Source: Enterocloster bolteae
GTDB lineage: Bacteria; Bacillota; Clostridia; Lachnospirales; Lachnospiraceae
Direction: 5' to 3'
DNA: 64,000 nucleotides
Assembly (NCBI RefSeq): GCF_002234575.2
Contig: NZ_CP022464.2
Span: forward strand, 1,736,001-1,800,000
In this document: piece after piece, positions 27,901 to 36,601 of the stretch
Numbering within the stretch: the stretch's first letter is position 1
How the letters are laid out: each line of letters begins with the position of its first letter
Notes under the pieces: generated by a model
The model's database searches: none
Seen by the model: the letters and a program-made list of their open reading frames with translations, nothing else
What the model was told of the DNA's origin: nothing
Position numbers and translations under genes: made by a program

Positions 27901-30900
27901 AATATAAGATACGCTTTAATGAGGAGACCCACATCATACAGGCCAATGGGCAGGATGGAAAATTTGAGATATATAAATATGGTCTGGACAAGGATATGCG
28001 GCCGGGCCGCAGCCTGACGTCCCATGCTCCCTATGAAGAAGAGTACATGGATGGCAGAAATGATACTGTAAAGGGATATTATGCCGGATATACCTCCCAG
28101 AGCGAGGATGCCGGAATAATGGAAGGGGTAATCTACGACGGCTACGAAACCGAGGACGGACAGTGGGAGGTCAGGGACCAGGTGGCAACGATGAAAGGGA
28201 TGCAGACCGCTGTTGACGGCAAATTTGCCTCTATGCTGGTTCCGTGGACCGTGCTTCCCCCTGCGGTGGACAGAATTAACCCGGACACAGGAAATGTGGA
28301 GACGCTGATTCCCTCCGGAAATGGCCGGGATTTTAATTTCGTGGCGTTTGCCCAGGAGGATTTTGAAGATGAGTATTTTAATTCCAGACTCCGTATTGAG
28401 AAACTGGATTCCGAGACAGGTGATTCCATTATTCATGACGGTGCATTGTTTAAAATATATGCGGCCAAGAGAGAGGTGGAAAAAGAGGGAATGGGCACCG
28501 TGACAGGGTCCGGAAATGTGCTGTACGGCGAGGCGGTGGACTGGCAGGGAAATCCTGTGGCGGATGCAGACGGAAGAAGGATCCTGTATCCGAGAGTAGG
28601 TAAGAACAATGGGAGCACGGACGACCTGCCTGTGCGCCTGGATAAGGATGGGATTCCCCAGTATGATGAAAGCCAGCTGATTAGGCAGGAAGACCAGGAG
28701 GGAAATGAGACAGGAGTTTTCAGGGCATATTCCACCATCAGGGAACTGGTCGTTGACGGTCAGGTGAAAAAGGTACCCGTGGGATACATAGAGACATATA
28801 AACCATTGGGGGCAGGCGTCTATGTGCTGGTAGAGATTCAGGCCCCGAAGGGATATGGGAAGAGCCGTCCGGTGGCCTTTGAAGTATATGCGGACAACGT
28901 ATCATTTTACAGGGAAAGAAGAAACGCAGACGGAACCACGGATGGGTGGGAAGAGGAAACAGCTGTGAGATACCAGTACGCCATTCCGGTGGCCGGCAGC
29001 ACCAATAAAGTCCGTACCAGTACGGTCAGCCGGATAAAGGTGGAGGACTATCCTTCCAGGATGGAAATTCACAAGGTGGAGGACGGGGATTCACTGGTGG
29101 GAAACCAGAATATTCTTCAGAAGACCGATGACCAGGGCAGGGTGGAATCAAGCGGAGGTTTTGAGACGGATGTTACGGTAAATGATGCCGGAGATCTGCT
29201 GGTTTATAAGGTAAGCGGCCGTAAAGAGAAGCTGGAGGAACGGGGGGATGTAAGGGATATTGCTTACAATCCGAAGACAATGCAGTGGGATGGATACGTG
29301 ACCAAGTCATTTGACGAATACTCAGAACATATAGTGGAGGGTACGGAGAAGGAGCTTAAGGCAATGTCCGGTGTAAAACCATTGTACCGGCTGGACGGTA
29401 CCTTTACAGGCAGGGGAATCCGGTTTGACATTTCCGTATCCGGCGCAGTCTTGTCCCTGTACCATGCCATGGAAATTGAAAAAATAGGGGAACATGTCTA
29501 TAAGGGGGTAAGCGCTTCTGTCAAGGACGGCAAGGTAACGGGGATCACGGACACAAATACCGGTACCCATAAGGAAATACGCGTGGTTGGAGAGGAAAAC
29601 AGTCCGGGCGGTGCCGTGAAAACACATACAGCATCGTGGGATGTATGGGATGCTGTTATTGTGGATAATGACCCTGTAAATCTGTATTTCCATGATTTGA
29701 CTCAGGTGGATACCAGGGAGGACCCGGATACGGGCGAACTGCTGGTACTGGATAAAAAAGGAAATCCGCTGTGCTTTGCGGACTCCGTTACCGGCATGGC
29801 ATATGTCTATGATGATTATGGCCGTATGCTGGCATACACGGCGGATGATGAGGGAAATAAGATACTGGTCAAATCCATACAGGTATTAAAAGATGAAAAT
29901 GGACAAACCATCTATGACAACAAAACAACTGTGGATGATGAGAATGGCCTGCCCATCTATTATACAAGCGGAAATGTAGTGACAAAGGATGAGTCCTGGA
30001 CAACAGACAGCAGTATGGATTCTAATGGAACTCAGGAAACTTCCGGCGCCAGACATTTGATTGCCCGCCTGCCCTTTGGATCCTATATACTGGAAGAGCA
30101 GGGAGTTCCCTATGACCAGGGATATATCCAGGCCAGGTATATGGGGCTTGTACTTCAGGATACAGACCAGGTGCAGAAATATTTCCTGCAGAATGAATTT
30201 ACCAAGACCGCATTTGCGAAGCTGGATGTGCGGACGCAGAAGGAAATAAGGGGAGCAGTCATGACCCTGTACCGGGCCGGTCTGGACAGTGACGGCAGCC
30301 CTCACAGGGAACAGGACGGCACATACAAAAAAGGCCAGGTCTATGCTTCATGGATTAGCGGATATCAGTACGATGATGACGGAAATATAAAATTGGATGA
30401 ACATGGGGAGCCGGCAACGACAACTAAGCCTCACTGGATCGACCACATTCCTGTTGGGTATTACGTGCTGGAGGAAACCATTTGTCCCTATGAACAGGGG
30501 TATGTCCAGTCTGAGGCCGTAAATATTGACGTTTTGGAAACAGGGGATGTACAGAGCTTTGAGATGGAGGATGATTTTACATCCATAGATATTCTGAAAT
30601 ACGACACAAAAAATGGCGATGTAATCTACGGGGACAGCGAAGCATACCTGACTTTATACCGGCCCATACTGGATGAAAAAGGATTTCCGGTGCTGGAACA
30701 TGGAATTCCCAGGTACGATGAGACAGGAAGGATATTCACCTTCCGGGCCGCAACCTATAAGGACGGGCAGGATGTGGCAGCAACTGGCCGCGTGGTCCCG
30801 GACGCAGGCGGAAATCATCCAATTATGAAGTATGATTATGACTTCCGGGAGATTCCCGGCACATACCAGGGACGGTATTATTATACAGAGCAAGGCACCG

Positions 30901-33900
30901 TGCGCCTGGAATATCTGCCTGCAGGAAATTATGTGCTGGCAGAGACAGAAAATCCCGAGGGCTATGCCACAGCGGACCCTATACTTATTAATATAGAAGA
31001 AACAGGACACTTAGAAGAGATACAATATTTTCAGATGGGGGATAAGCCTCTTAAGCTGGAGGTTTCCAAGGTGGATATTACCGGCGGCAAGGAGGTAAAC
31101 GGTGCAAAACTTGCTGTGTATCCGGTGGATGAAAAGGGAAATGTATCGGAAATACCTCTTGTGCTCCACCAGCCCTCAGAAGACGGACAATATCAGGATA
31201 TAGAGGCGGTATGGATTTCGGGGCTGGACGGAAGATATACGGAGGAGGATGGGGAACAGGGGCTTATCCCTGCCGGTTTCCAGCCGGGAGATTTAAAACC
31301 CCATACACTGGAGTATATCCCGGAAGGTGATTATATACTCAGGGAGATAATAACCCCGTACGGATTCCTGCAATCTGTAGATATTCCCTTTACCATTGCG
31401 GACAGCCAGGTCCTGCAAAAAACAGAAATGACAGATGAAATTCCGGATGGAATTCTCCGAATCATAAAAAGCGATTCAGATAAGCCGGATGAAAAATTGA
31501 TGGGGGCTGAGTTTTGCCTTGTGAACCAGACAACCGGCGCCATATGCGGTACCGTGACCACGGACCAGCTGGGACAGGCGCAGTTTGAACCGCAACCCAT
31601 TGGATACATGGACCGGGATGGAAATTTTAAACCTTATACCTATGTGTGCAGTGAGATAAAGGCAGCCCCAGGGCACATGCTGACACTTGAACCATATGAG
31701 TTCCAGTTTCATTACAGGAATGAACTGACAGACCTCATTGTCTGGGAATATAACCCCACCAATGATTCCAACCGGGTAATTACGGATAAGCTGTCCGGAG
31801 ATACGGAGGAAATGCTGGAAGGCGCGCTGCTGCGAATCGAACGCAGGACAGAATCCGGATGGGAGACAGCGGAGGAATGGGTTAGCGGCAGGCAGGGGCA
31901 TTATACAAAGAACCTGAGTGAAGGACAATACCGTCTGATTGAGGTGAAGGCGCCGGAGGGATATAAACTGCAGGAAACGCCCATTGAGTTCACTATCAGT
32001 GATGGTATGACCGGGATTCCCCATCTGGTCATGCGCAATTATACAACCATTATAGATGTGGAAAAGACGTCGGCAGAAACAGGAAAACTCCTGGGAGGCG
32101 CTAGATTGCAGCTCATTGATAAGTCTGATGGAAGGGTGATTCGGGAGTGGACATCCGAGGCGGGAAGGGGGCAGCAGTTTTACGGTCTGAAACCAGGCAC
32201 ATATATCATCCACGAACTTCAGGCCCCATCCGGCTATGAGAGAACAGAGGACAGGGAAATCGTGGTAAAAGAATGGTCAGGGACAGAAGGACCGGAGATG
32301 GACCAGAAGGCCGGAAATGAATTGCATAACATGGTTCAGGTATTCAGGTTTGAGAACCAGACAGCATCCTCATCCGGCGGAGGCGGGGGAAACAGGCCGA
32401 GACCAAAGGCAGAGTACATTACATTTAAGAAAACAGATGTTTCAGGAAAGGTACTCCAGGGGGCAGAATTTACATTTTATGACCAGACGGGCCGTGTAAT
32501 CGGTACCTCTGTCAGCGACAGTACAGGAACATTCCGCATAAGAAGGCCTGACAATGGTACATACACCTTCCGGGAAACAAAGGCGCCGGGCGGATATGCA
32601 TTAAATCCCGGCATATTCAGTTTTACCGTCAATGGAAGTGATGTCATAAGGGGCGCATATGAGGTTGTGGACAAGGAACTGGAATTTACGGTTACAAAGC
32701 TGGATGGAGACAGCGGTCTGCCTCTTATGGGAGCCAGGTTCAGGATCGGGAAGGGAGAAAACCGTGTCTGGGACCAGGAGCCGGAGAATACGGGCAAGGG
32801 GATAAACGGATCTGCGGCTGGAACTATAACCGAAGCCGTAACCGGAGCAGATGGTACATTTACCTGCCGTTTGACAACACCGGGCCTGTATGTGATTCGT
32901 GAGACAGAAGCCCCTTTGGGGTATGAGAGGTCTGATAAGGTATATGAGTTTACGATGGATGCAGAGGGGAGAATACAGGGCGAAGCAGTGATGCAGGGAA
33001 GCGTAACCATATATAATTGGAAGGAAAAACCGCCGGTCAGGAAAATTGGAAGTATTACTGCTGTGTATCAAGTCGGCAGCCGGTTTGGAAAAGGGACATA
33101 TCATTTTGGATCCGGTCCCAGGGATACAGTAAGGACCGGAGACGACCTGCCCGTGGCAGCGGCCGCCGCAATGGCAGTTTTATGTATGGCGGGCTTCAGT
33201 ATGTGTCTGTGTATGAAACAGAAGAGGGAATGGAGTAAGGGCAGGAAATGGGTGATATTTATTCTGGTTTTGATACCCGTAACAGTTTATCTGGCTTTTG
33301 ATGTTCTGGCGGAGGAAACAGATAGTATATCTGTCTCAGGGAAAATAGTATATTCCTCCATGGAAAACATAGAACCTGTCCCGCAAACCGCCTGGGTACT
33401 GGCCAGGGACGAGATATCGGGAAAGGAGCGGAATGTCCTTCTGCCCCTTGTGAGTTATCATTTTTCTGATAAGCATTGGGAGGACGGATTTCGGCTGGAT
33501 TTAAAGGTGAGGGATTATGATGCAGGTTTTTATGAAGTTGGCGGTGTGAGGATTGAAACACAGAAGGAGGAGATTAGGGAGAGCCTGATGGACTATGAGG
33601 CAGAAATTTTAGGACAGGCAGGCCTGGATTCAGAGGCGTATAGAATTGACCAATTTCAGTGGAATGGCGGGGTATATGAAAGTGATGGAGTGCTATGCCG
33701 GAATTTGACAGCAATTGGACGCAAAATGGTTGCGGACTGCACTGCGGTTTATGGAGGGGAGGTAAGCCGGAACGTATTTTTGAATGACAGCAAAGGGGAT
33801 GAAGAGAGCGGTCAGATTGGAGATTCGGGGATTGATGAGAGGTATGTTATTAAAAATAATGTACAGCCATTTTTTTCCATGGGAGTAACTGTGCCTGCAG

Positions 33901-34847
33901 CCGGGATTTGTTTTGTGGCATTGATTGCAGCTATGGTTCTGGCTATGATAAAGAATACCAGACCTTATGGCATGGCGGCGGTTATGTTCATGTTTTTTGC
34001 GGGCGTTGTGTTCAGCATGCATTTTCTGGTGAAGATGGGAATGGATTATGCCGATGGGCGCCGAATATATGGTATGGTGCAGGACGAGGCATATGGAAGG
34101 GGGCAGAATGAGGGACAGGAAAGAGAAGCTGGTGAGGAGAGAGAGGCTGGTGAGGAGAGAGAGGCTGGTGAGGAAAGAGAAGCTGGAGAGGGGAGAGAAG
34201 CTGGTGAGGAGAGAGATGTTGATGAGGAGAGAGGTGCTGGCGGAGGGAGAGATTCTGACGCAGAGAAAAAAACGGATGAGGAAAGTCCTGATGGGAAATC
34301 TCCTTTAAATGAAGAAGCCCTTGCTTCCATCAATCCGGAATACCAGTTCTGGCTGGCTGTACCTGGAACTAACATTGATTACCCGGTGGTGAGGCATGAA
34401 GATAATGAGTATTATCTGAATCATAACTTTTATCAGGAACAGCATATAACAGGCTGTGTTTTTGCCGATTCCTCGGCTGTTCCCCTGGCTGTGGACAATA
34501 CGGTGCTGTACGGACATAATATGAAGGACGGAAGCATGTTTGCAGGTTTGAAACAATATGGTGAGGAAGCTTTTTTCCGGGAAAACCCTGTTATACAGAT
34601 ATTTTACAGGGGAAAGTGGGTGGAATGTCCTGTCTTTTCATGTCAGATCCGCCATCAGAGCGACGCCGGAGCCTACGGCACTAACTTTATGGAAGAAGAG
34701 TGGCTGCCTTATCTTGAAAAGATGGGGGCAGCGTCCCTCTATGAAACGGGAATCATTCCGGGAGGGGATGAGAAGCTTATAACGCTTTCGACCTGCTATG
34801 GCAAAGATCAATATCTGATTGTGCAGGCGCTGCTGTATGGTATGTGA
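21924..34847 (+). CDS. giant adhesin fused to a class B sortase (thioester head, SpaA/Cna-B repeats, sorting signal, sortase)
   Basis: One uninterrupted frame of 4307 residues; GGAGGAG lies before the ATG at 21924 and a signal peptide follows (MKTLKRMMALFLATVLVCTA). Order: a thioester-domain-like head with Cys74 (LPALCIQEGH) and Gln134 (YGVVQVYYWG); acidic Gly/Glu/Asn/Ser repeats at about 585-1000; at least ten SpaA/Cna-B-like modules between about 1063 and 3700, recognised by endings such as GTYTFRETKAPGGYAL and GLYVIRETEAPLGYER; a sorting-type end (VRTGDD at 3736-3741, hydrophobic segment, KQKREW tail); a second membrane segment from 3776; an extracytoplasmic domain of about 190 residues; two more membrane segments (about 3988-4010 and 4017-4037); an acidic REAGEE-repeat linker; and a class B sortase domain (about 4128-4307) with NIDYPVV, EYYLNHNF, YGHNMKDGSMF (His4198) and LITLSTC (Cys4291). 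No Arg follows the Cys. The predicted topology places adhesin and sortase outside. Confidence 0.92.
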   Translation: MRIMKTLKRMMALFLATVLVCTAIRTTSGAGDLINLNPYRQVFRGKNLNAFGRTHRDMNIYQVGEGAGALPALCIQEGHKLPDGSPAKYEQYYVEPGKPVPVIGPFERYLSMVLAYEWLVSDNYYVPARYGVVQVYYWGCMNGYEHNWALQKQAMEKFQAVMNGDPMVMVYYEEMKAHILEGEAQFNGTGSSSLPAWTGSVQKMTLKDGHYELTLDISSCPQLQDTSWSFPDNQWSYKLAPDGRSVTFQYNGNQEPQGTIMSAQIQGIENRFYAYIFTPAASENLQKQLGWLDFNRPMASVSFSVGTDAVLPGSSDLELCRHSETFQSNYNIDLEKYCAETNQPLEGTVFNVWEDFDFSQVNEQGYEEGEPDGTSGQVYLNCMSPEPENDYVCDILTTDPDGYARHSDTRYYNYSKTYCMGHPAPEWTECDHEEDEDCSCDEENDRLRGQWRAEQELCAATCDFHALNNDEDNREQDTSAMEAMLADRDETYERFIELEYSYHLQEKTARTGYILHGLHNDDKEIETVVLSAAQAGGSARPAVYRPGSFVGKAVEPVYTYVAAMRERRAYKYPVPDALEMELGEQRSIFSLWGDEKEKKKPEIPADGAAAGGIFGDQENTSGSAGDQEAGDGTQGEEEDTSGDGGQDEDGNGNPEGEEEKDGEMTEKNPENGNKEDVESGGTETGNSASGGAGPETGNSEGGETETENSGSGGAGPETGNSGSGGARPESTGNGGAGPETGNSGSEGAGPESTGNEGAGSETGNSGSEGAGPENTGSGGPKSDGSISEKTGDSRQKNETSYREDQDSGSQKKEEQKSGNLQVQSYSMSASPILLKSSHGKTILFSGISSEEHTVNSKHQSQNKPEDTANENIKYETDEDTKKEMNEEINKDTNGKADADTEINIEISSENSTDNTADNTTDKEKHEIQDSTTETADIRDEAEGNSHIENQDGTSQRDGDEEDGGQSQIYEEYEYARNPISPSFGMAAYFQADTGNGDEEPEEEGNRAVRFIRSLFSGEEDDDDTISVSLPSFMDDDLGALDVSAYGEPDTILYTFKVWDHRTEGRLHINKRDLELYRADGDKSYGLTQGDATLEGAVYGLFAAQDIIHPDGKSGTIYNQNDLTAVAATDKQGNASFLAYTEKPGTRLSDDGTIIAPENATGPENLYNGSSVTSSAQGFGTVVYPDYVLSNEDQWIGRPLIMGSYYVMELSRSEGYELSVNGISLKESNRTQDIVNRIHEAGQARISGGLSDYNSMDADGSWNDFIVESYKTENGYDIILTGYPQGAEFYEIRTGTETKTYKAVLGSSLQPKVDQQGRPVYQTAKGGEYKIGADGNPIIRLDTATDSDTGERTPYGETLPYRFRTAPYPSGTAVPADMSKWGQAIEPHYLSKQVNGMLGQLGYRPVTDISPWTQIRLSGQTNAQAAEEIMDWYTVHNFFDCGYVEDIYEIEGSFFALLRHDYSLGHAGFPAVYDFVNRKLYVRKTAEVSGGPAGKVGYWIEYQKGEYSLKSAVASIKEKREINQVIPFGSDIEAAAETVYQPLYETYSEGDIVLDREGNPIPLMERVYEYEDRTETYETDKPEPVSAVYDWATGNYAVHVENTIDWKDRTEPEYTEFRVVTREKTIDWEGEELPYSQYLTDIAGAGVSALAAVPLLDEGSYVVFQALNYPGQNQPVQEAGTGSSPLQVLQRVIKQSVKVTKDISQSSYDGVNTYGSVHNDPLTVLLGLFNGGSSSQGAKLLNQFKFKAYLKSNLENIFVDSAGNIISEDIGTADFKGDVQKIFLPPRDGSGQRLLETKEDGSYDYTKFFDAMYAAVQVEKGKKPQEAIQQFAVDYYDIDAYKAEILTAEPGLNSDTAYEKALLRAADEAGSYLSVFSGLDNRLAIAWDSDAGGGADGDVTTLQCNTRNGKDDYFNHSIMLAYGTYVIVEQVPADVDRELANRHFTRDYPREITLPFVPDIGQDEGTGETDVNYQTGSPYFRYDSTDTPDDLIRKYKIRFNEETHIIQANGQDGKFEIYKYGLDKDMRPGRSLTSHAPYEEEYMDGRNDTVKGYYAGYTSQSEDAGIMEGVIYDGYETEDGQWEVRDQVATMKGMQTAVDGKFASMLVPWTVLPPAVDRINPDTGNVETLIPSGNGRDFNFVAFAQEDFEDEYFNSRLRIEKLDSETGDSIIHDGALFKIYAAKREVEKEGMGTVTGSGNVLYGEAVDWQGNPVADADGRRILYPRVGKNNGSTDDLPVRLDKDGIPQYDESQLIRQEDQEGNETGVFRAYSTIRELVVDGQVKKVPVGYIETYKPLGAGVYVLVEIQAPKGYGKSRPVAFEVYADNVSFYRERRNADGTTDGWEEETAVRYQYAIPVAGSTNKVRTSTVSRIKVEDYPSRMEIHKVEDGDSLVGNQNILQKTDDQGRVESSGGFETDVTVNDAGDLLVYKVSGRKEKLEERGDVRDIAYNPKTMQWDGYVTKSFDEYSEHIVEGTEKELKAMSGVKPLYRLDGTFTGRGIRFDISVSGAVLSLYHAMEIEKIGEHVYKGVSASVKDGKVTGITDTNTGTHKEIRVVGEENSPGGAVKTHTASWDVWDAVIVDNDPVNLYFHDLTQVDTREDPDTGELLVLDKKGNPLCFADSVTGMAYVYDDYGRMLAYTADDEGNKILVKSIQVLKDENGQTIYDNKTTVDDENGLPIYYTSGNVVTKDESWTTDSSMDSNGTQETSGARHLIARLPFGSYILEEQGVPYDQGYIQARYMGLVLQDTDQVQKYFLQNEFTKTAFAKLDVRTQKEIRGAVMTLYRAGLDSDGSPHREQDGTYKKGQVYASWISGYQYDDDGNIKLDEHGEPATTTKPHWIDHIPVGYYVLEETICPYEQGYVQSEAVNIDVLETGDVQSFEMEDDFTSIDILKYDTKNGDVIYGDSEAYLTLYRPILDEKGFPVLEHGIPRYDETGRIFTFRAATYKDGQDVAATGRVVPDAGGNHPIMKYDYDFREIPGTYQGRYYYTEQGTVRLEYLPAGNYVLAETENPEGYATADPILINIEETGHLEEIQYFQMGDKPLKLEVSKVDITGGKEVNGAKLAVYPVDEKGNVSEIPLVLHQPSEDGQYQDIEAVWISGLDGRYTEEDGEQGLIPAGFQPGDLKPHTLEYIPEGDYILREIITPYGFLQSVDIPFTIADSQVLQKTEMTDEIPDGILRIIKSDSDKPDEKLMGAEFCLVNQTTGAICGTVTTDQLGQAQFEPQPIGYMDRDGNFKPYTYVCSEIKAAPGHMLTLEPYEFQFHYRNELTDLIVWEYNPTNDSNRVITDKLSGDTEEMLEGALLRIERRTESGWETAEEWVSGRQGHYTKNLSEGQYRLIEVKAPEGYKLQETPIEFTISDGMTGIPHLVMRNYTTIIDVEKTSAETGKLLGGARLQLIDKSDGRVIREWTSEAGRGQQFYGLKPGTYIIHELQAPSGYERTEDREIVVKEWSGTEGPEMDQKAGNELHNMVQVFRFENQTASSSGGGGGNRPRPKAEYITFKKTDVSGKVLQGAEFTFYDQTGRVIGTSVSDSTGTFRIRRPDNGTYTFRETKAPGGYALNPGIFSFTVNGSDVIRGAYEVVDKELEFTVTKLDGDSGLPLMGARFRIGKGENRVWDQEPENTGKGINGSAAGTITEAVTGADGTFTCRLTTPGLYVIRETEAPLGYERSDKVYEFTMDAEGRIQGEAVMQGSVTIYNWKEKPPVRKIGSITAVYQVGSRFGKGTYHFGSGPRDTVRTGDDLPVAAAAAMAVLCMAGFSMCLCMKQKREWSKGRKWVIFILVLIPVTVYLAFDVLAEETDSISVSGKIVYSSMENIEPVPQTAWVLARDEISGKERNVLLPLVSYHFSDKHWEDGFRLDLKVRDYDAGFYEVGGVRIETQKEEIRESLMDYEAEILGQAGLDSEAYRIDQFQWNGGVYESDGVLCRNLTAIGRKMVADCTAVYGGEVSRNVFLNDSKGDEESGQIGDSGIDERYVIKNNVQPFFSMGVTVPAAGICFVALIAAMVLAMIKNTRPYGMAAVMFMFFAGVVFSMHFLVKMGMDYADGRRIYGMVQDEAYGRGQNEGQEREAGEEREAGEEREAGEEREAGEGREAGEERDVDEERGAGGGRDSDAEKKTDEESPDGKSPLNEEALASINPEYQFWLAVPGTNIDYPVVRHEDNEYYLNHNFYQEQHITGCVFADSSAVPLAVDNTVLYGHNMKDGSMFAGLKQYGEEAFFRENPVIQIFYRGKWVECPVFSCQIRHQSDAGAYGTNFMEEEWLPYLEKMGAASLYETGIIPGGDEKLITLSTCYGKDQYLIVQALLYGM
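23934..24280 (+). repeat. Gly/Glu/Pro/Ser-rich coding repeats in the giant adhesin
   Basis: Degenerate tandem repeats encoding variations of GGAGPETGNSGS and EGAGPESTGN, probably an extended stalk between the thioester head and the SpaA-like modules. Confidence 0.75.
34117..34245 (+). repeat. 18-bp coding repeats (REAGEE) before the sortase domain
   Basis: Five or more copies of an 18-bp unit encoding REAGEE/REAGEG, followed by diverged copies (RDVDEE, RGAGGG). They form a highly charged linker between the fourth membrane segment and the sortase domain. Confidence 0.8.
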
Positions 34848-35018
34848 CATCCGTAATAAGTATTTTTAGAGGATGTTAGCCGGTGTTTTTTCGGGTTTTA
34901 TGCATGAGAGGGATCTGTTGTAACGGAATCTCTCAGTATGGCTGACTTTTCACTTACACCAAGAAGAACCAAAAAAGTCAAATACAGAAAGTTAACGCTG
35001 ACCCTTGCGCCATGTATA

Positions 35019-35047
35019 TTGCATATAAAGCAGAAAGATAGTATAGT
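35019..35047 (+). promoter_or_regulatory. promoter of the MATE transporter gene
   Basis: TTGCAT (35019-35024), 17-base spacer, TATAGT (35042-35047), about 40 bases before the gene start. Confidence 0.6.
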
Positions 35048-35089
35048 AATAGAAGATCTATGCAAATACGATGACAATAGGTGGCATTA

Positions 35090-36433
35090 GTGAAAAAGAA
35101 TATCGACTTACTAAATGGAAATATACTCACATCTCTGACTGAGCTGGCCCTTCCAATCATGGCCACGTCTCTGGTCCAGACTGCGTATAATCTGACGGAT
35201 ATGGCCTGGATTGGTATGGTGGGAAGCGATGCGGTGGCAGCGGTTGGTGCGGCAGCCATGTATACCTGGCTGTCCTCCGGCGTTGCAACCCTGGCCAGGA
35301 TGGGAGGCCAGGTGAAGTCTGCCCATGCCTATGGAGAAGGAAACCGCAGGGAGGCGGTCCAGTACGGAAAGGGAGCCCTGCAATTGGCTTTGGTGCTGGC
35401 TGCTGTGTATGGAATCATAACAAATCTTTTTGCAGGGCCTCTGATAGACTTTTTCCATCTTAATTCAAACCTGGTGGTGGAAGATGCAATTGTGTATCTG
35501 AGAATCGCATGCGGCCTTATTCTCTTTGCATTTATTGGACAGACACTGACGGGTCTTTATACGGCTTCCGGCAACAGCAGAACTCCTTTTGTGGCCAACT
35601 GTATCGGCATGGGAGCCAATATTGTGTTGGACCCACTGCTTATCTTCGGCCTGGGGCCAATTCCCGGCATGGGAGTGGCCGGTGCAGCCATTGCAACGGT
35701 GACAGCCCAGTTCATCGTGGCTCTGGTCCTGGTTATTTCTATGAGAAGGGACCCTGTACTGGCATCCCAGATGCGGGTTTGGATTCCCACTCCTTTATCT
35801 AATATTAAAACCATGGTAAGGATTGGATTTCCGGCAGCAATTCAGAGTATGCTGTACTGCGGAATCTCTATGGTCCTTACCAGGTTCGTCACTGCATGGG
35901 GGGATACGGCGGTTGCAGTCCAGAGAGTAGGCGGCCAGATTGAATCCATATCCTGGATGACGGCAGATGGTTTTGGGACAGCTATCAATGCATTTGTCGG
36001 GCAGAACTATGGCGCGGGAAACCTGAAGCGGGTAAAGAAAGGTTACATGACAGCATCTGCCATCATGTTTATATGGGGCATTTTTACCACCTGCCTTCTC
36101 ATATTTGGAGCGGCGCCCATATTCAGCCTGTTTATTCATGAGGCAGAGGTCATACCGGCCGGAGCTGATTATCTTCGGATTATTGGTTTTTCGGAAATGT
36201 TCATGTGCGTGGAGCTGATGACCGTAGGCGCCCTGTCCGGCATGGGAAAGACGATGGAGGCATCTGTCATAACCATTATCCTCACAGCTTCGCGCATTCC
36301 GCTTGCCGTGATTCTGGGAGGAACAGCCATGGGACTGAACGGCATTTGGTGGGCACTGACTATTTCAAGTATTGTAAAAGGAATCATTTTCTTTGTGTAT
36401 TATCTTCATATCATGAAGAGGATGAAGGCATAG
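35090..36433 (+). CDS. MATE-family multidrug/cation exporter
   Basis: About 447 residues, twelve hydrophobic segments in two homologous halves. The MATE pattern is clear: LTELALPIMATSLVQTAYNLTDMAWIG at the first helix in overlapping words, the ASGNSRTPF segment after helix 5, and the second-half QRVGGQIESISWM region. It exports organic cations or drugs using a Na+ or H+ gradient. The frame opens at a GTG (35081); a second GTG at 35090 lies behind AGGTGG and gives MKKNIDLLNGNI, which is the better start. A second MATE gene occurs at 43210, but the two are only distantly similar. Confidence 0.9.
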   Translation: MKKNIDLLNGNILTSLTELALPIMATSLVQTAYNLTDMAWIGMVGSDAVAAVGAAAMYTWLSSGVATLARMGGQVKSAHAYGEGNRREAVQYGKGALQLALVLAAVYGIITNLFAGPLIDFFHLNSNLVVEDAIVYLRIACGLILFAFIGQTLTGLYTASGNSRTPFVANCIGMGANIVLDPLLIFGLGPIPGMGVAGAAIATVTAQFIVALVLVISMRRDPVLASQMRVWIPTPLSNIKTMVRIGFPAAIQSMLYCGISMVLTRFVTAWGDTAVAVQRVGGQIESISWMTADGFGTAINAFVGQNYGAGNLKRVKKGYMTASAIMFIWGIFTTCLLIFGAAPIFSLFIHEAEVIPAGADYLRIIGFSEMFMCVELMTVGALSGMGKTMEASVITIILTASRIPLAVILGGTAMGLNGIWWALTISSIVKGIIFFVYYLHIMKRMKA

Positions 36434-36601
36434 GCGCCGGTTGGGGTAAAGTTCAGGGCCAAAGTTTAGGGGGCAAAAATCAAAAAAATATGCTTGTAAA
36501 ATGTCGGATTTTGTGAGAGAATAGAACCAAGTATGATGTGATAAATTTAACGAATGGGCACTGTACTTGATCAAATTCATTTTTGAAAGGAGTTTTAACA
36601 C

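Noticed and set aside
27219..28436. 405-codon reverse frame inside the giant adhesin gene
   Set aside because: Shadow of GC-rich forward codons; no ribosome site, and the forward frame is continuous and domain-bearing.
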